Shown here piece by piece: positions 32,348-42,801 of a stretch of DNA of 64,000 bases. Made by a program: the position numbers and the translations under genes. Below the pieces are notes generated by a model. The model was not told the origin of the DNA. It made no database searches and saw only the letters and a program-made list of their open reading frames with translations. Within the stretch, counting starts at the first letter, position 1; the number at the start of each line of letters is the position of its first letter. Origin of the DNA: Platanthera guangdongensis (taxonomy: Eukaryota; Streptophyta; Magnoliopsida; Asparagales; Orchidaceae); assembly GCA_039583875.1 (NCBI GenBank), contig CM077162.1, positions 53,037,675-53,101,674 on the forward strand. The letters run 5' to 3'.

Positions 32348-32773
32348 GTGAAAGGCAGGAAACCAAACCTATCCTATTTCAGGATCTTTGGTTGCAAATG
32401 CTTCATACTTAACAATGGGAAGTCTTACTTAACTAAGTTTGCTGCCAAGTCCCAAGAGGGAATTTTTGTTGGGTACAACAATAATAGTAAGGCTTATAGA
32501 GTCTACAACATGACTACACAAGTTGTAGAAGAATCAGTGCATGTAGTTTTTGATGAGACTAAACTTATTAATAATGAGTTGTCTAGCAGTGTATGCAGCC
32601 CCACATGTTTGATAAAGAAAATGGACAAGCTTACTATAGAAGAAGTGCCTGCTGCAAGACAGCAAGTAGAAGACAGTAGCTGTTGTCCAGGGGAGAACTA
32701 CATGTGCCAATTGCTGAAGAATTACAAGGAGTACAGCATGATGCAGATGCTGAAGAAGTTCAACCAGAAGTAA
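32348..32773 (+). pseudogene. Integrase C-terminal region of the SIRE element
   Basis: The product starts KGRKPNLSYFRIFGCKCFIL and has GIFVGYNNNSKAYRVYN, the post-core region of copia integrases, then an acidic linker. It overlaps the RT frame at 32683-32773, so a frameshift lies between them. Confidence 0.85.
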
Positions 32774-33903
32774 GGATGCCTCCAGCCAATAGGCATCTGA
32801 GAGATCATCCAGTAGAGCTGATTATTGGAGATCCAAGACAAGAAGTTCAAACAAGGAGCAAAAATCAGAATGCTGCAATTTATTCCAGTTTTCTGTCTCA
32901 AGTTGAACCTAAGAAGTTTGAAGAAGCAATACAAGATCCACAATGGACTGAAGCAATGCAAGAAGAGCTTAATCAGTTCAAGAGGTGCAAGGTTTGGGAA
33001 CTTGTTCCTAAACCTAAAGACTACAATGTAATAGGAACTAAGTGGATCTACAGAAATAAGATGGATGAACAAGGGGTCATCATTAAGAATAAGGCAAGAC
33101 TGGTTGCTAAAGGATATAGGCAAGAAGAAGGTATTGATTTTGATCAAACCTTTGCTCCAGTAGCCAGACTGGAAGCCATAAGAATGTTCTTGGCCTATGC
33201 AACCTATCAAGGATTCAAGGTATACCAAATGGATGTCAAGTCAGCATTCCTAAATGGTAATCTTAAAGAAGAAGTCTATGTGGAGCAGCATTCAGGTTTT
33301 GTTGATCCAACTCTACCTCGTCATGTCTATAGACTTAGGAAAGCTTTATATGGGTTAAAGCAAGCTCCTAGAGCTTGGTATGAAACCCTATTTAGTTTCC
33401 TCATTGAGAACAAGTTCTCAAGGGGGAAAATAGATAAGACTCTATTCCTCAGGGAATCTAGAGGCAAAGTCATACTAGTCCAAATATATGTAGATGACAT
33501 TATATTTGGGTCTACTGAAAGCAGCCTTTGCAAAAAGTTTGTAAAACTTATGCAAGGTCAGTTTGAGATGAGTAGTATGGGAGAGCTGAAGTTTTTCTTG
33601 GGTCTCCAAGTTAAACAGACTGAAAGTGGTTTATCCATATGCCAGTCCAAGTTCACCATAGAACTCATAAGGAAATATGGTATGGATTCATCCAGCACCA
33701 TGAAGACTCCTATGGGGTCAAGTATGTCTCTTAGCAAGGATGATGCAGGGAAACCTGTAGATGAAACCTTGTATAGAGGGATAGTTGGCTCCCTATTATA
33801 CTTGACTGCTAGTAGACCTGACATCATGCATGCTACATGTGTTTGTGCCAGGTATCAAGCCTGCCCTAAAGAGTCTCATTTGACTGCAGTCAAAGAATAT
33901 TGA
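32683..33903 (+). pseudogene. Reverse transcriptase of the SIRE element
   Basis: RVT_2 domain: [78 protein letters not shown], the catalytic [10 protein letters not shown] (about 33485-33514) and the connection [16 protein letters not shown]. All core motifs are present. The frame ends in TGA at 33901-33903; RNase H follows in another frame. Confidence 0.92.
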
Positions 33904-34431
33904 GATATCTAAAGGGCACTCCCTATCTAGGCCTCTGGTACCCTAGGAATGGAGATTTTGATCTAACAGGTTATACAGATGCAGACTTTGCAGGATGCAA
34001 AGAGGATAGAAAGAGCACTACTGGAACCTGTCAATTCCTAGGTGGGAGACTAATTTCATGGAGTAGCAAAAAGCAGGACCAGTGTGGCTATCTCCACAGC
34101 TGAGTCAGAGTATGTGGCTGCAGGAAGTTGCTGTGCTCAACTTCTGTGGATTCAACATCAGCTAGAGGACTATGGATTTCAGGTAAGTAGAACTCCACTT
34201 TTCTGTGATTCTACAAGTGCTATTTCAATAGCTAATAACCCTGTATCTCATAGTAGAACAAAACATATTGAGATTAAATATCATTTTCTTAGGGAGCATG
34301 TAGAAAGAGAAGATATTTCACTTGAATATGTTAATACTGAGAATCAAGTAGCTGATATGTTTACTAAGCCCCTAGAAGAAGCTAAGTTCAATAGATTCAA
34401 AATTGAACTAGGAATGATAAACTTAGACTAA
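33900..34431 (+). pseudogene. RNase H of the SIRE element
   Basis: Two overlapping frames (33900-34103, 34084-34431). Motifs: YLKGTPYLGLWYP, GYTDADFAGCKEDRKSTTG (first catalytic Asp), STAESEYVAAGSCCAQLLW (Glu), LFCDSTSAISIANNP (Asp), KHIEIKYHFLREHV and the end VADMFTKPLEE. A frameshift at about 34085-34100 separates them. This is the standard copia RNase H that removes the RNA template. Confidence 0.9.
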
Positions 34432-34459
34432 GTTTACAGAATGAAAAATGACTAAGTAA

Positions 34460-34916
34460 AAAGGTGTCGACACATAGACAAGTCTATGTCGACACAGAAT
34501 AGTGGTGTCGACACTTCAGGAAATAGGTGTCGACACATCTAGGATGTTGGTGTCGACACTTCAGAATGTTAGTGTCGACACATGTCCAGTAGGTGTCGAC
34601 ATATCCAAAGTGGTGTCGACACTTATGTTTTACTCAGAATTTTCTAAGTAAAGTCTCGACAATGTGTCGAGTTATGTTTTGTCGACACATAACCAAGTGT
34701 CGACACATAATATCTGTTGACTAAACTTGTGTCGACACATGTGTGTCGAGACATTATAAGTCAGTGTCGACACTTATTGCCAGTGTCGACACATTTTAAG
34801 TTAGCTGTCCCGCCTGTTCATCTTCAAAATTAGAAAGGTATAAATAGGGTTCTGTCTTTGTTTGTCGACACGCTTTCAAAGTTTCGAGACCAAAACTACT
34901 GTGTCGACACCTCTCT
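34460..34916 (+). repeat. Internal array of GTGTCGACAC palindromes before the env-like ORF
   Basis: About eleven exact GTGTCGACAC copies and seven near matches occur between the pol stop and the env-like ATG, most of them between 34464 and 34795 and a last one at about 34901. Spacer text differs from that of the LTR array (CTTCAGAATGTTA, ACATCTAGGATGTTG), so this is not a simple copied piece of the LTR. Confidence 0.93.
34839..34847 (+). promoter_or_regulatory. Putative internal TATA box for the env-like ORF
   Basis: TATAAATAG at 34839-34847, about 50 bp after the dense part of the palindrome array and 98 bp before the env-like ATG. The same order (palindrome array, then CTATAAATAG) defines the LTR promoter. 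Promoter activity is inferred, not shown. Confidence 0.5.
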
Positions 34917-34944
34917 TTTCTAAAGACAAATTCTACAAACCCTA

Positions 34945-35970
34945 ATGGCACCTAAGCTTGAGGAGAACGTTAACGAGGGTTATGAGCTTGTGCGCGGCGC
35001 GTTCGACGATGCTGATCCAGAAATCAAGGCAGTAGTAACCCTAGTCGCCGATTCAGGGTTAGAGTACTTAGTTTCTGAACCAACTAAGATATGGAAGAAG
35101 GAAGTGCTTGAATTCCTTAATGGAGCTGCAGTAGATGAATCTGGATACAAAATCAAATCCAGAGTTCATGGAACTAAGGTCAAGGTTTCACCAAAGAATC
35201 TAAGGAAGGTACTCCAGCTACCAAGAACTCAAGATGAAGAAGTGGTGACTGCTTCAAAGACCAGGGAAGCTCTTACCTGGTGTGGACTTGATCCAAAGAT
35301 GAAGATAGGATCTGTTTTCAACAGGAAAGGCATGAATAATCAAGGAAAGTTCATGTCTGAGATTGTGGGAAAAGTCTTACTCAGCAAGCCAGGAGGGCAT
35401 GACAGAGTGTCTGCCTCCATGTTCAATATAATGACAAGAATTATCTTCACTATAAGAATAGACTGGTCTATAGTGGTTTTTGAAAAGATTAAGGAGAGCT
35501 TGAAGAAGCCTAATCTGGGCAGGATCATTAGTCTATATCTAGCTGGTGTGATACTAGAAGTAATGAGTACTGCTGCAGGAAGCAAGATAAACCACATGAG
35601 GAAGATGGATCAAAGGATCTTTTCTAGATGGGACAGGGTGTTGTCCAAGGAATTTCCAACCCCAGAGAAGCCAGTTACTGACAAAGACATTCCTCCTAAG
35701 AAGAAAAGGAAGCAAGTTCCTGTGGCACAAGAGTCCTCCAGCAGTTCTGGGAGTGAAGGACATATTGTTTTCACTCCTGATGATCAAGAGGAAGTGCCTG
35801 CAGAGAAGTCTCCTGCTCCTCCAGCTGATGCAGAGATCCAGGGGGAGCTACCACCAGCTAGCCCCATCCACAGGGATCAAAGCCAGGGGGAGCCTCCAGT
35901 AGTAGAAGAACCTCTACTCTGGACAGTGAGCAAGCCACCATCATCATACAAGAGGTACTCACTGACCTAA
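34945..35970 (+). CDS. Env-like / accessory ORF of the SIRE element, first part
   Basis: 341 residues from ATG 34945. The first ~240 residues form a compact, mixed helical region (begins MAPKLEENVNEGYELVRGAF; later RVSASMFNIMTRIIFTIRID) of the kind annotated as putative plant transposon protein in retroelement accessory ORFs. At about residue 250 comes PPKKKRKQ, a classic monopartite nuclear-localisation-like motif, then a Ser/Glu/Pro-rich tail. No signal peptide or membrane span is seen, so an envelope role is not supported by this copy. The frame stops at 35968-35970; similar acidic sequence continues in shifted frames. Confidence 0.7.
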   Translation: MAPKLEENVNEGYELVRGAFDDADPEIKAVVTLVADSGLEYLVSEPTKIWKKEVLEFLNGAAVDESGYKIKSRVHGTKVKVSPKNLRKVLQLPRTQDEEVVTASKTREALTWCGLDPKMKIGSVFNRKGMNNQGKFMSEIVGKVLLSKPGGHDRVSASMFNIMTRIIFTIRIDWSIVVFEKIKESLKKPNLGRIISLYLAGVILEVMSTAAGSKINHMRKMDQRIFSRWDRVLSKEFPTPEKPVTDKDIPPKKKRKQVPVAQESSSSSGSEGHIVFTPDDQEEVPAEKSPAPPADAEIQGELPPASPIHRDQSQGEPPVVEEPLLWTVSKPPSSYKRYSLT

Positions 35971-37748
35971 ATACTTTAGAATATCTTAAAGAAGATGCTG
36001 ATTTGTCTGATGTTCCTCAGCAAACTCAGCTGCTTAGTCAAGCTCCAGATGTTGTTACAGAAGACACATCTGCTGTTCAGTAATTCCTGATCAGTGGTTG
36101 AAGAGCAAAGAATGTCTCCAGCTCCTTCACCACAAGAATACACAATGGAAGATTTATTTCTAAATCTAGATCAAGAAGATTTTGACATGGACAAGGATGC
36201 TGATGCAAGAGATAATGCTGCTGCTGAGGGGGAGCAAGGTCCAAGATCTGGAAGAGCCTATTAGGCAAGAAACTGAGAAAGCACCTGATGTGCAAGCTGC
36301 AAAGCCTCAAAGCCCTAAGGATAGGGTTGACATAGCCAGCACTTCTGCCTCTGAAGATGAGGAGAGTGCTAGGGCCAAGAAGAAGAAACTGTATGTTTTA
36401 AAAGGAGAAGTCAGAGTTATAAGAAAGCTCTGCAATCATTGCCCACAGCCTATAGTTCAGCAAGCTCCAACTGCGATTATAGTGCTTTAATGGTTGCCCT
36501 ACAGATAAAGTTGGATGAGCAAAGGCAGGCCATAGAGAAGTATGTAGATGAAGGGCAGAAGTCATTACAGTTTGATCTTGCTCCAAGATATAAAGTCAAT
36601 TCGGTTTGAGATGAACCTTAACAAAAAGGAGATGACTGACTGCTTCCACAAGGGTGGGAATGCAGTGAGTTGTCTATTGGCAACACACCAAGAGAAGATC
36701 AAAGCACAGGTAGATGATATAGCATTGAAGCAAGGATATGTTCTTGAAAATCAGTTAAGAATGAATGACAATTTGACTGCTTCTCATAATGCTATAGTCA
36801 CTGAGTTGAAGAACAAGGCTGCTGAACCTTCTACATCTACTGCTGCTGTTAAAGCTGATTTTGATAAAGTATTTCAAAAGAGATTTTGCTGTGTAAAGAA
36901 TGCTATCCAAGACCTCCCAGAAAGCATATCTGAACAACTTACAAAGCTCAAACCATTCTTTAAAGAGGGAATCAAATATTTGGATAGTCAAATAAGATTT
37001 CAAAAGGATGATGTCAGAGATCATATGGCTAGAGAAGTCATAAAGGGGAGAGAGTATTAGTCAAAGCAAGCTCTGACCATGCTAAGTGGATATCAAATTC
37101 CATCAGAGCTACACTGGATATCCTCCTCTGTGTGATGACAATGAGGTTGCTGAATCTGGATTAAACCTGCATATTTTGGAGGTGAGCCACCAGAAGTAGC
37201 TCAAGTGATTTATCCACCTCCAGACTTTGAAATGATTCAAGCAGATGTCCAGACAATGTATAGCCCAACAGAAGGGAAGTCTAATGTTGTTCTGGAAAAG
37301 TGTTCAGCCTATTACTGAAGCCATGCAAGAGGCATTACAGAAAGAGGAAGAGACAAGTTGTCTAAAAAGAGGTTTAGGGAGCAAGCAGAACAAAGACCAG
37401 ACTTTGAACAGTGGAGCCCTACCTCTAGAAATATTATTCTAACTGCCTGGAAAGCTGCCAAGGACAACCTTCATGATAGGAACAAGTGGTTCTCTGAAGC
37501 TGAGTGGAGAAAGCATGAAGCTAGACAAGAGGCCATTGTCCAGTACAGAAGGAAGGCAAAGATGGGAAAGCTACCTCCTACTGCAGTGGAGCCTAGCAAG
37601 TACTTTCCTAAGCCATTCCATTATTTTGAGAGGCAGAAAAATCAAGGCTAAAGAACTCAAGAAGAAAGAATTGAAAGGCAAGAAGCCTGCTGTTGCTGAA
37701 ACTGTTGATGCCCTGTCAAAGCTCAAGTTCAAGCTGGCAAGGGAATAG
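35971..37748 (+). pseudogene. Env-like / accessory ORF, decayed second part
   Basis: The coding signal continues in alternating frames: acidic, Gln-rich segments (36113-36490), a coiled-coil-like segment (36548-37060; EMNLNKKEMTDCFHKGG, KADFDKVFQKRFCCVKNAIQ) and a charged C-terminal part (37358-37748; FSEAEWRKHEARQEAIVQY, PKPFHYFERQ). At least four frameshifts. No known catalytic motif. It is probably one long ORF that began at 34945. 37749-38068 is AT-rich untranslated DNA. Confidence 0.6.
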
Positions 37749-38068
37749 TTATTAAGGAACCAGATCAGAAATAGATTAAGAGTTTACTTGAAGATTATTT
37801 TGTAATCTTTTGAATGTAAAACATTTTTGTAAACTACTGAAAATGTATAAGGAAAAAAAATGTTAGAACAATATATGATAAATATATTTCATTATTGTTC
37901 TGTGAATGTGTCTATTTCTTGATTGTTCTGAAATGATGTATGTGTATACATGTGTGAATTTATACATATTTATGTTTACCCTGCTGATATAATCTGCTTT
38001 ACATCATTTTGTAATGTTTAATTATGAATGATGTATATCATTGACTAAGGGTTATGACTTCTCCAAAT

Positions 38069-38078
38069 AGGGGGAGAT
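38069..38078 (+). other. Polypurine tract of the SIRE element
   Basis: AGGGGGAGAT directly before the 3' LTR start TGTTGGGTAC. Confidence 0.9.
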
Positions 38079-40105
38079 TGTTGGGTACATTGGTCAAATG
38101 TACCTGATTTGAAGAAGCCTCACCCAACTCAATGATATACATCATAATGTATTTGATGTATGTTGAGTTTACTTGTGCAGGTTAAGTAATTACTGGACTG
38201 AAGCAAAAAGTTTCTAAGTCCATGTGTCGACACCCAGAGGGAAAGTGTCGACACTCAAGAAAGCTTGTGTCGACACCCAGACAAGCAGTGTCGACACTTG
38301 GAGTCATTGTGTCGACACCTGGAATGCAGAGTCGACACCAGACAGAAAGTGTCGACACTTGGAGCTGTGTCGACACTCAGTGAAGAAAAGTGCAGACAGA
38401 ATGTGTCGACACAAGGAGCTGTGTCGACACCCAGTGAAGCTATGTCTACACCAGAAAGTGTCGACACTCAGCAAAATACTACAGAGACTAAGTTTAAAGT
38501 GTCGACACCCAGCACAATGTGTCGACACACAACCAGAAGAGTCAACACAAGAAGTAAGTGTCGACACCCAGCGCAATGTGTCGACACACAGCTGAAGACT
38601 CTACACTTGAAGAAAGTGTCGACACATGGAGCAGTGTCGACACTTAACAAAGAACAGAATTATCAACAAAATTATTCTAAGTACAAGTGTCGACACTAAG
38701 GGAATGTGTCGACACTCAGCTGAAGTCTCAACAGAAGAATCAAGTGTCGACACAAGGAGCTGTGTCGACACTCAACAAGTATCAACATAGAAGACTATGT
38801 GTCGACACCAAGAAGCAGTATCGACACTTAACAGTTATACAACATATGAAGATGTGTCGACACAAAGGAGATGTGTCGACACTTAGAAGAATTCAGCAAA
38901 AGCTAGAAGAACAAGTACTTGTGTCGACACTCAATTTCAGTGTCGACACATGCAGAAGAATCTGTGTCGAGACATACAAGGAGTTGTGTCGACACCTTGT
39001 AGACTTGTGTCGACACTTACACAATTGTGTCGACACTTGGACTATAAGTGTCGACACTTAAAGACAGAAAGTCTCGACACTATCAGACAGTTAGAGATTT
39101 TCAAGAAATGACTGGATGACATGACAGCTGCCGTTCCAGCCGGTCTACAGCACTGTCAGAGATGTCAGAAGTCAGTTATGAACCGGACCAGCCGGTTACC
39201 ATGAAGAAGGCCTATAAATAGGCACCCACAGTTTACAGAAACTGTTGTTCAAGTTGTTGACAGAGTTCAGATATTGTTGAAGTAACAAGTTAAAGTGGTA
39301 CACTGAGTATCAACACAAGAAGATCTTGCAGTCCAAGTGCAGATCTAAGAAGTTGGAGAGAGAGGGCTCCATCCAAGAAATCAGCCTGGAACTAGGCTGA
39401 GAAGAAGGATTCAGATTCATTCTGGATCTAAGTGGCAGAGGTCAAGGAACAACTGCAGGAGGATTCAGTCTTATTCAGTTCTACTCAAGAAGCTTTGAAG
39501 AAAGCTAAGTCAGATTGAATCCAGCTGAGTTCTTCCAAGAACTCATCAAGAAACTCTCAACTCCCCTCTTTTATTTCTGAGTTGTTGAGTTAATATTGTA
39601 ATACATTTTTAACTTGTAGGATCCATTGGATCTGAGTGATTTGTAAGCCTATAATTATAAAGGCTGAGGGTAAGGCTTTTGGCCTGAGTGTAGGAGATTG
39701 AGATCTCTGAGTGTAGGCCTTGTTGGATGAGTGAGGCCTTGGTTGGCTGAGTGTAGGCCTTGTTGGCTGAGTGTAGGCCTTGATTAGCTGAGTGTAGGCT
39801 TTGGGATAAAGCTGAGTTGTAAGGCTTTGGGCCTGAGGTGTAGGAACCAATTTGGGTTCTGAGACAGTGGAGGAGTTTGGCCGAATCTAGTACACTGCTA
39901 GATAGGCGGAGGGGGGAAAGTGGATGTACCCATATCTTGGGGAACCACTATAAAACACTGTGTATGCTGTTGCTGTGAAATTGCTTTGTTTGCTGTGATA
40001 AATAGTTAGTTTTCTGTGATATAACTGATTGCTGCCATAAAGTTAGAAAAGGATTAGGTCACCCTTCACCCCCCCCCTCTAGGTGTTTAGGTACCATATC
40101 TTTCA
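38079..40105 (+). repeat. 3' LTR of the SIRE element (2027 bp)
   Basis: It matches the 5' LTR from TGTTGGGTAC to ATATCTTTCA. The palindrome array spans 38224-39080 and the TATA box 39212-39221. Differences include loss of one motif-bearing segment near 38455 (the 5' copy has an extra AAGGAGCTGTGTCGACAC), a shorter 21-bp minisatellite and a contracted TGTGC run. Confidence 0.93.
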
Positions 40106-40326
40106 TATTTTGTAAACATCCTCTTTTGTCTTAGTGACATTCATGCTTTAATGCTGGTTCTTTGTTACAACTTTTATAAACTGCTTCCGCTAGAATGCTC
40201 TGGTAGGACGTTGAGATTGGTTGGATGGTTTCCATAAGTAACCACCAGGTTCTGTCTGTAGTATATGGCGTCAGGCCCCGGCCGGACCTACTGTTATATG
40301 CTATGCGACGGATAGGGGGTGTTACA
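40106..40326 (+). repeat. 3' LTR of the Tekay element, last part
   Basis: It resumes with TATTTTGTAAACAT, matches the end of the 5' LTR (19926-20147) and ends GGGGGTGTTACA. The target duplication AAATG follows at 40327-40331. Confidence 0.92.
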
Positions 40327-40331
40327 AAATG

Positions 40332-41360
40332 TGACAGAGTAATCCATATCATGAGTGAGGCGCCAACAGAAAGCAAATTAAAAGGAGAGCCCGGAACATA
40401 AAGACGAGCGAAGAGAGATGGAGGGGGCAAGGGAGATGTCGGCGCAGCCGGAGACCGAACAGCCGCCCCATTAGCGACGGTGATAGATTTCGGATGAGAA
40501 ACATCCGAATACTGGAGTGGCCGCATCGAGGAGATGTGATGAGTAGCCCCCGAGTCCAAGATCCAACGCGGACCAGAGGAAAGATAAGTAATACCTGCAG
40601 TAGAGATGTATGCAACAGAAACAGGAGTCGGGCTAGGAAGCCCCTGAGTTTGCTGTAGCTAGAGGCGAACGGCCTCAAGGTCAGTACCAGTGGAGGAGGA
40701 GCCATCAGTGGCAGCAACCGCAGTGGGCAAGGAGGATAGCCATGTTTTCTTGTAGCAAACGCCATCCGTGTGGCCATCCCGGACGCAATATGAACACTTG
40801 GGGCGGCCCCGACCCCCACATCCCCGTCCGCAGAGCCGGAACGTCCACTGCGAGTAGAAGGCGGTGGGGGAAGTAAGGGGAAGGGTCTGCTGAAGGAGAG
40901 CCGGAGAATCCGGGGGTAGTGATACTCGAAGGAGCATAGAGCAGACATCAAAGAGGGAGGGAGTAGAGGCCGAGGCCAACACATGAGCCAGATGATCTGA
41001 AGGTGAGGCGGGACACGAGCCATCATCATGGCAATGCATACGGCCTCCTTTTGCACGCGCTGATAAGCAAGGTCGGTGGTAGAAGGCCGATGCTCGATCC
41101 AGGCTTCTGCCAGAGTCTTGGCACGAGTAATAAATGAGGTCATGCCAGCCGCCCCGCCAACATCAAGAGTTTGAAGGTCGGTAATAAATGTCGTAGAGGT
41201 GCTGAAGACTATCCTTTCCAGAGTATAAGGAGTGAAGCTCCTCCCACATAGCTTTGGCGGTCTCATGGTACATGACCATTTGGTTTGGCTCACCCTCCAG
41301 CGAATTAAGGAGTCATGTTTGAACTCGGCCGTCATTTTGTAGCCAGTCCTCCGTATTAGG
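40332..41360 (-). pseudogene. Copia element A: gag and protease (upstream half)
   Basis: On the minus strand: gag remnant (EDWLQNDGRVQT, NSLEGEPNQMVMYHETAKAM, WEELHSLYSG) near 41360-41200, a Ser/Pro-rich part, the zinc knuckle CSYCVRDGHTDGVC near 40790, and protease (DSGATHHIS at about 40556, LYVPGSPFNLLSVGA near 40390). The reading continues directly across the AAATG duplication into 17903 and down, which confirms that the Tekay element inserted into it. Stops and frameshifts are frequent. The gag N-terminus is missing at the junction with copia B. Confidence 0.85.
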
Positions 41361-42175
41361 GGAAGGAGGGCATTAGTGGAATAGAGCAACTCTTTCCTTC
41401 GCCCATGCCGAAACCGCTTCACAATGCGATCTGCATATCCTCTTTGGCAAATGAGTATACCGCTCTTCTTCCTCTCCACTTCAAGACCGAGAAAGTGATG
41501 AAGCTCTCCCAAGTCTTTCATCTCGAAGCGTATAGTAAGCTCAGCCCTGCGCCTTGCTACTTCCTCCTCTGAATTCACTGTGATGATCATATCATCCATA
41601 TACAGTAGGACCAAGACTTGAAGCTCCCCCTTCTTCTTGACGAACAAGCTAGAATCTGAGTTGGAGGCAAGATAACCGCAGAACTGCAAATACTCCTCTA
41701 TCTTCCCATACCAAGCTCTAGGATCTTGCTTCAACCCATAAAGAGCCTTCCTGAGTTTGCAGACATAGTCCAGATGATCTTCGGAGACAAATCCAAGTGG
41801 CTGATCCATGAAGATGCCTTTGTCAATTTCTCCGTAAAGAAAAGCATTCTTCACATCAAGCTTCCACATCCTCCATCTCTTGCTAGTAGCCAAGTCGATC
41901 ACCACTCTAACTGAAGTCATCTTTGCAAATGGACTAAACGTCTCCTCATAGTCTTCTCCATACTGTTGTGAGAATCCTCGAGCGACCAGGCGAGCTTTGT
42001 ATCTGTCAATGCTCCCATCACCTTCTTCTTCAACTTAAACACCCACTTGCAAGTCACTGGAGTAATGTCATCAATCTTGGGCACAAGATCTCAGGTTTCA
42101 TTCTTCTTGAGTGGAGCAATCTCTTCCTTCATGGCATCTTCCCACTCCTTGACTCCAGTGGCCTCATTGAAGTTT
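41361..42175 (-). pseudogene. Reverse transcriptase of copia B, truncated
   Basis: RVT_2 motifs: [70 protein letters not shown] (catalytic YMDD at about 41590), ELHHFLGLEVERK and GYADRIVKRF. Sequence similar to the end of RT stops at about 41360. The upstream part (KARLVARGFSQQ-like, about 41940-42010) is in another frame. Confidence 0.85.
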
Positions 42176-42183
42176 GTAGGCTC

Positions 42184-42801
42184 TCACTCATCCAGAGGAC
42201 ATGCAAAGAAGCAGGAGACAAAGCTCACTGCATTCCCATCACAGTAACGAGTCGGTGGCTTAATAACCCTCTTCGATCTCCGAAGGGTCGGCTCCTTGCT
42301 TACTACCTTCATTGCTTCTTCAGGCTCAACTCCTACTTGGGGAAAGCTTTGAGCAATGCTCCCCCTGCTTCCTGAGCCAGAAGGCTCAGCCTCAGAGTTT
42401 GAAGCAACAGGAGCTGCTGGTGAAACAGCAAGCTCCTCTTCCAAGCCTTCAGCAGCCACCATCGGTTCTTCATCAACCTTGTTTTCGGTTAGCTCAACCG
42501 AGCCACCTCCATATGACGTCAGCTTGTCAAAGACAACGTCTCTTGACACAACGAACTTCTTCGTCGCAGGATCCATGCATTTCCATCCCTTCTTCCGCTC
42601 ATCGTAGCCAACAAAAACAAGCTTCCTTGCCTTTGCATCTAGCTTAGTCCGAGAAGCATCCGGTACATGCACATAGCAAGTTGAACCGAACACTCGAAGG
42701 TGTCCCACACTTGGCTTCTCCTTCAGCAACAACTCAATAGGAGTCTTAAATGTGATCGGGCTGAGCGGCATCCGGTTGATGACATAAGAAATACAAGACA
42801 T
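42184..42801 (-). pseudogene. Integrase C-terminal region of copia B
   Basis: Begins SCISYVINRMPLSPITFKTP, then FGSTCYVHVPDASRTKLDAK, VFVGYDERKKGWKCMDPATK, followed by an acidic linker and RRSKRVIKPPTRY, the segment before RT in copia polyproteins. A stop at 42184 separates it from RT. Confidence 0.85.

Larger units (their letters stand above)
27021..40105 (+). mobile_element. SIRE-type Ty1-copia retrotransposon, complete structure (13.1 kb)
   Basis: Two long LTRs (27021-29110 and 38079-40105), a tRNA-Met primer site, gag with two zinc knuckles, protease-integrase-RT-RNase H, a long spacer with its own motif array and TATA box, env-like ORFs, PPT. The target duplication TATTT is at 27016-27020 and 40106-40110. 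Gene order (integrase before RT) is copia; long LTRs plus extra ORF after pol are typical of the SIRE/Maximus lineage. Frameshifts in gag-pol and env-like ORFs show this copy is defective, but LTRs are close to each other, so it is the youngest of the three nested elements. Confidence 0.94.
17904..40326 (+). mobile_element. Tekay-type chromovirus (Ty3-gypsy), complete but interrupted and decayed
   Basis: Order: 5' LTR (17904-20147), tRNA-Met primer site, gag, protease-RT-RNase H-integrase, chromodomain, PPT, 3' LTR (24961-27020 continued at 40106-40326). The target duplication AAATG lies at 17899-17903 and 40327-40331, inside copia element A. The 3' LTR is split by a SIRE element at 27021-40105. 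Without that insertion the element is about 9.3 kb. The first LTR base is C instead of T (CGTAACGCCC against TGTAACGCCC), gag has two in-frame TAG codons and pol has one single-base frameshift, so this copy is inactive. Confidence 0.92.

Noticed and set aside
34945..37748. Interpretation of the accessory ORF as a true retroviral envelope
   Set aside because: No signal peptide, membrane span, or cysteine-rich ectodomain is visible in this copy, so only the neutral term env-like is used.
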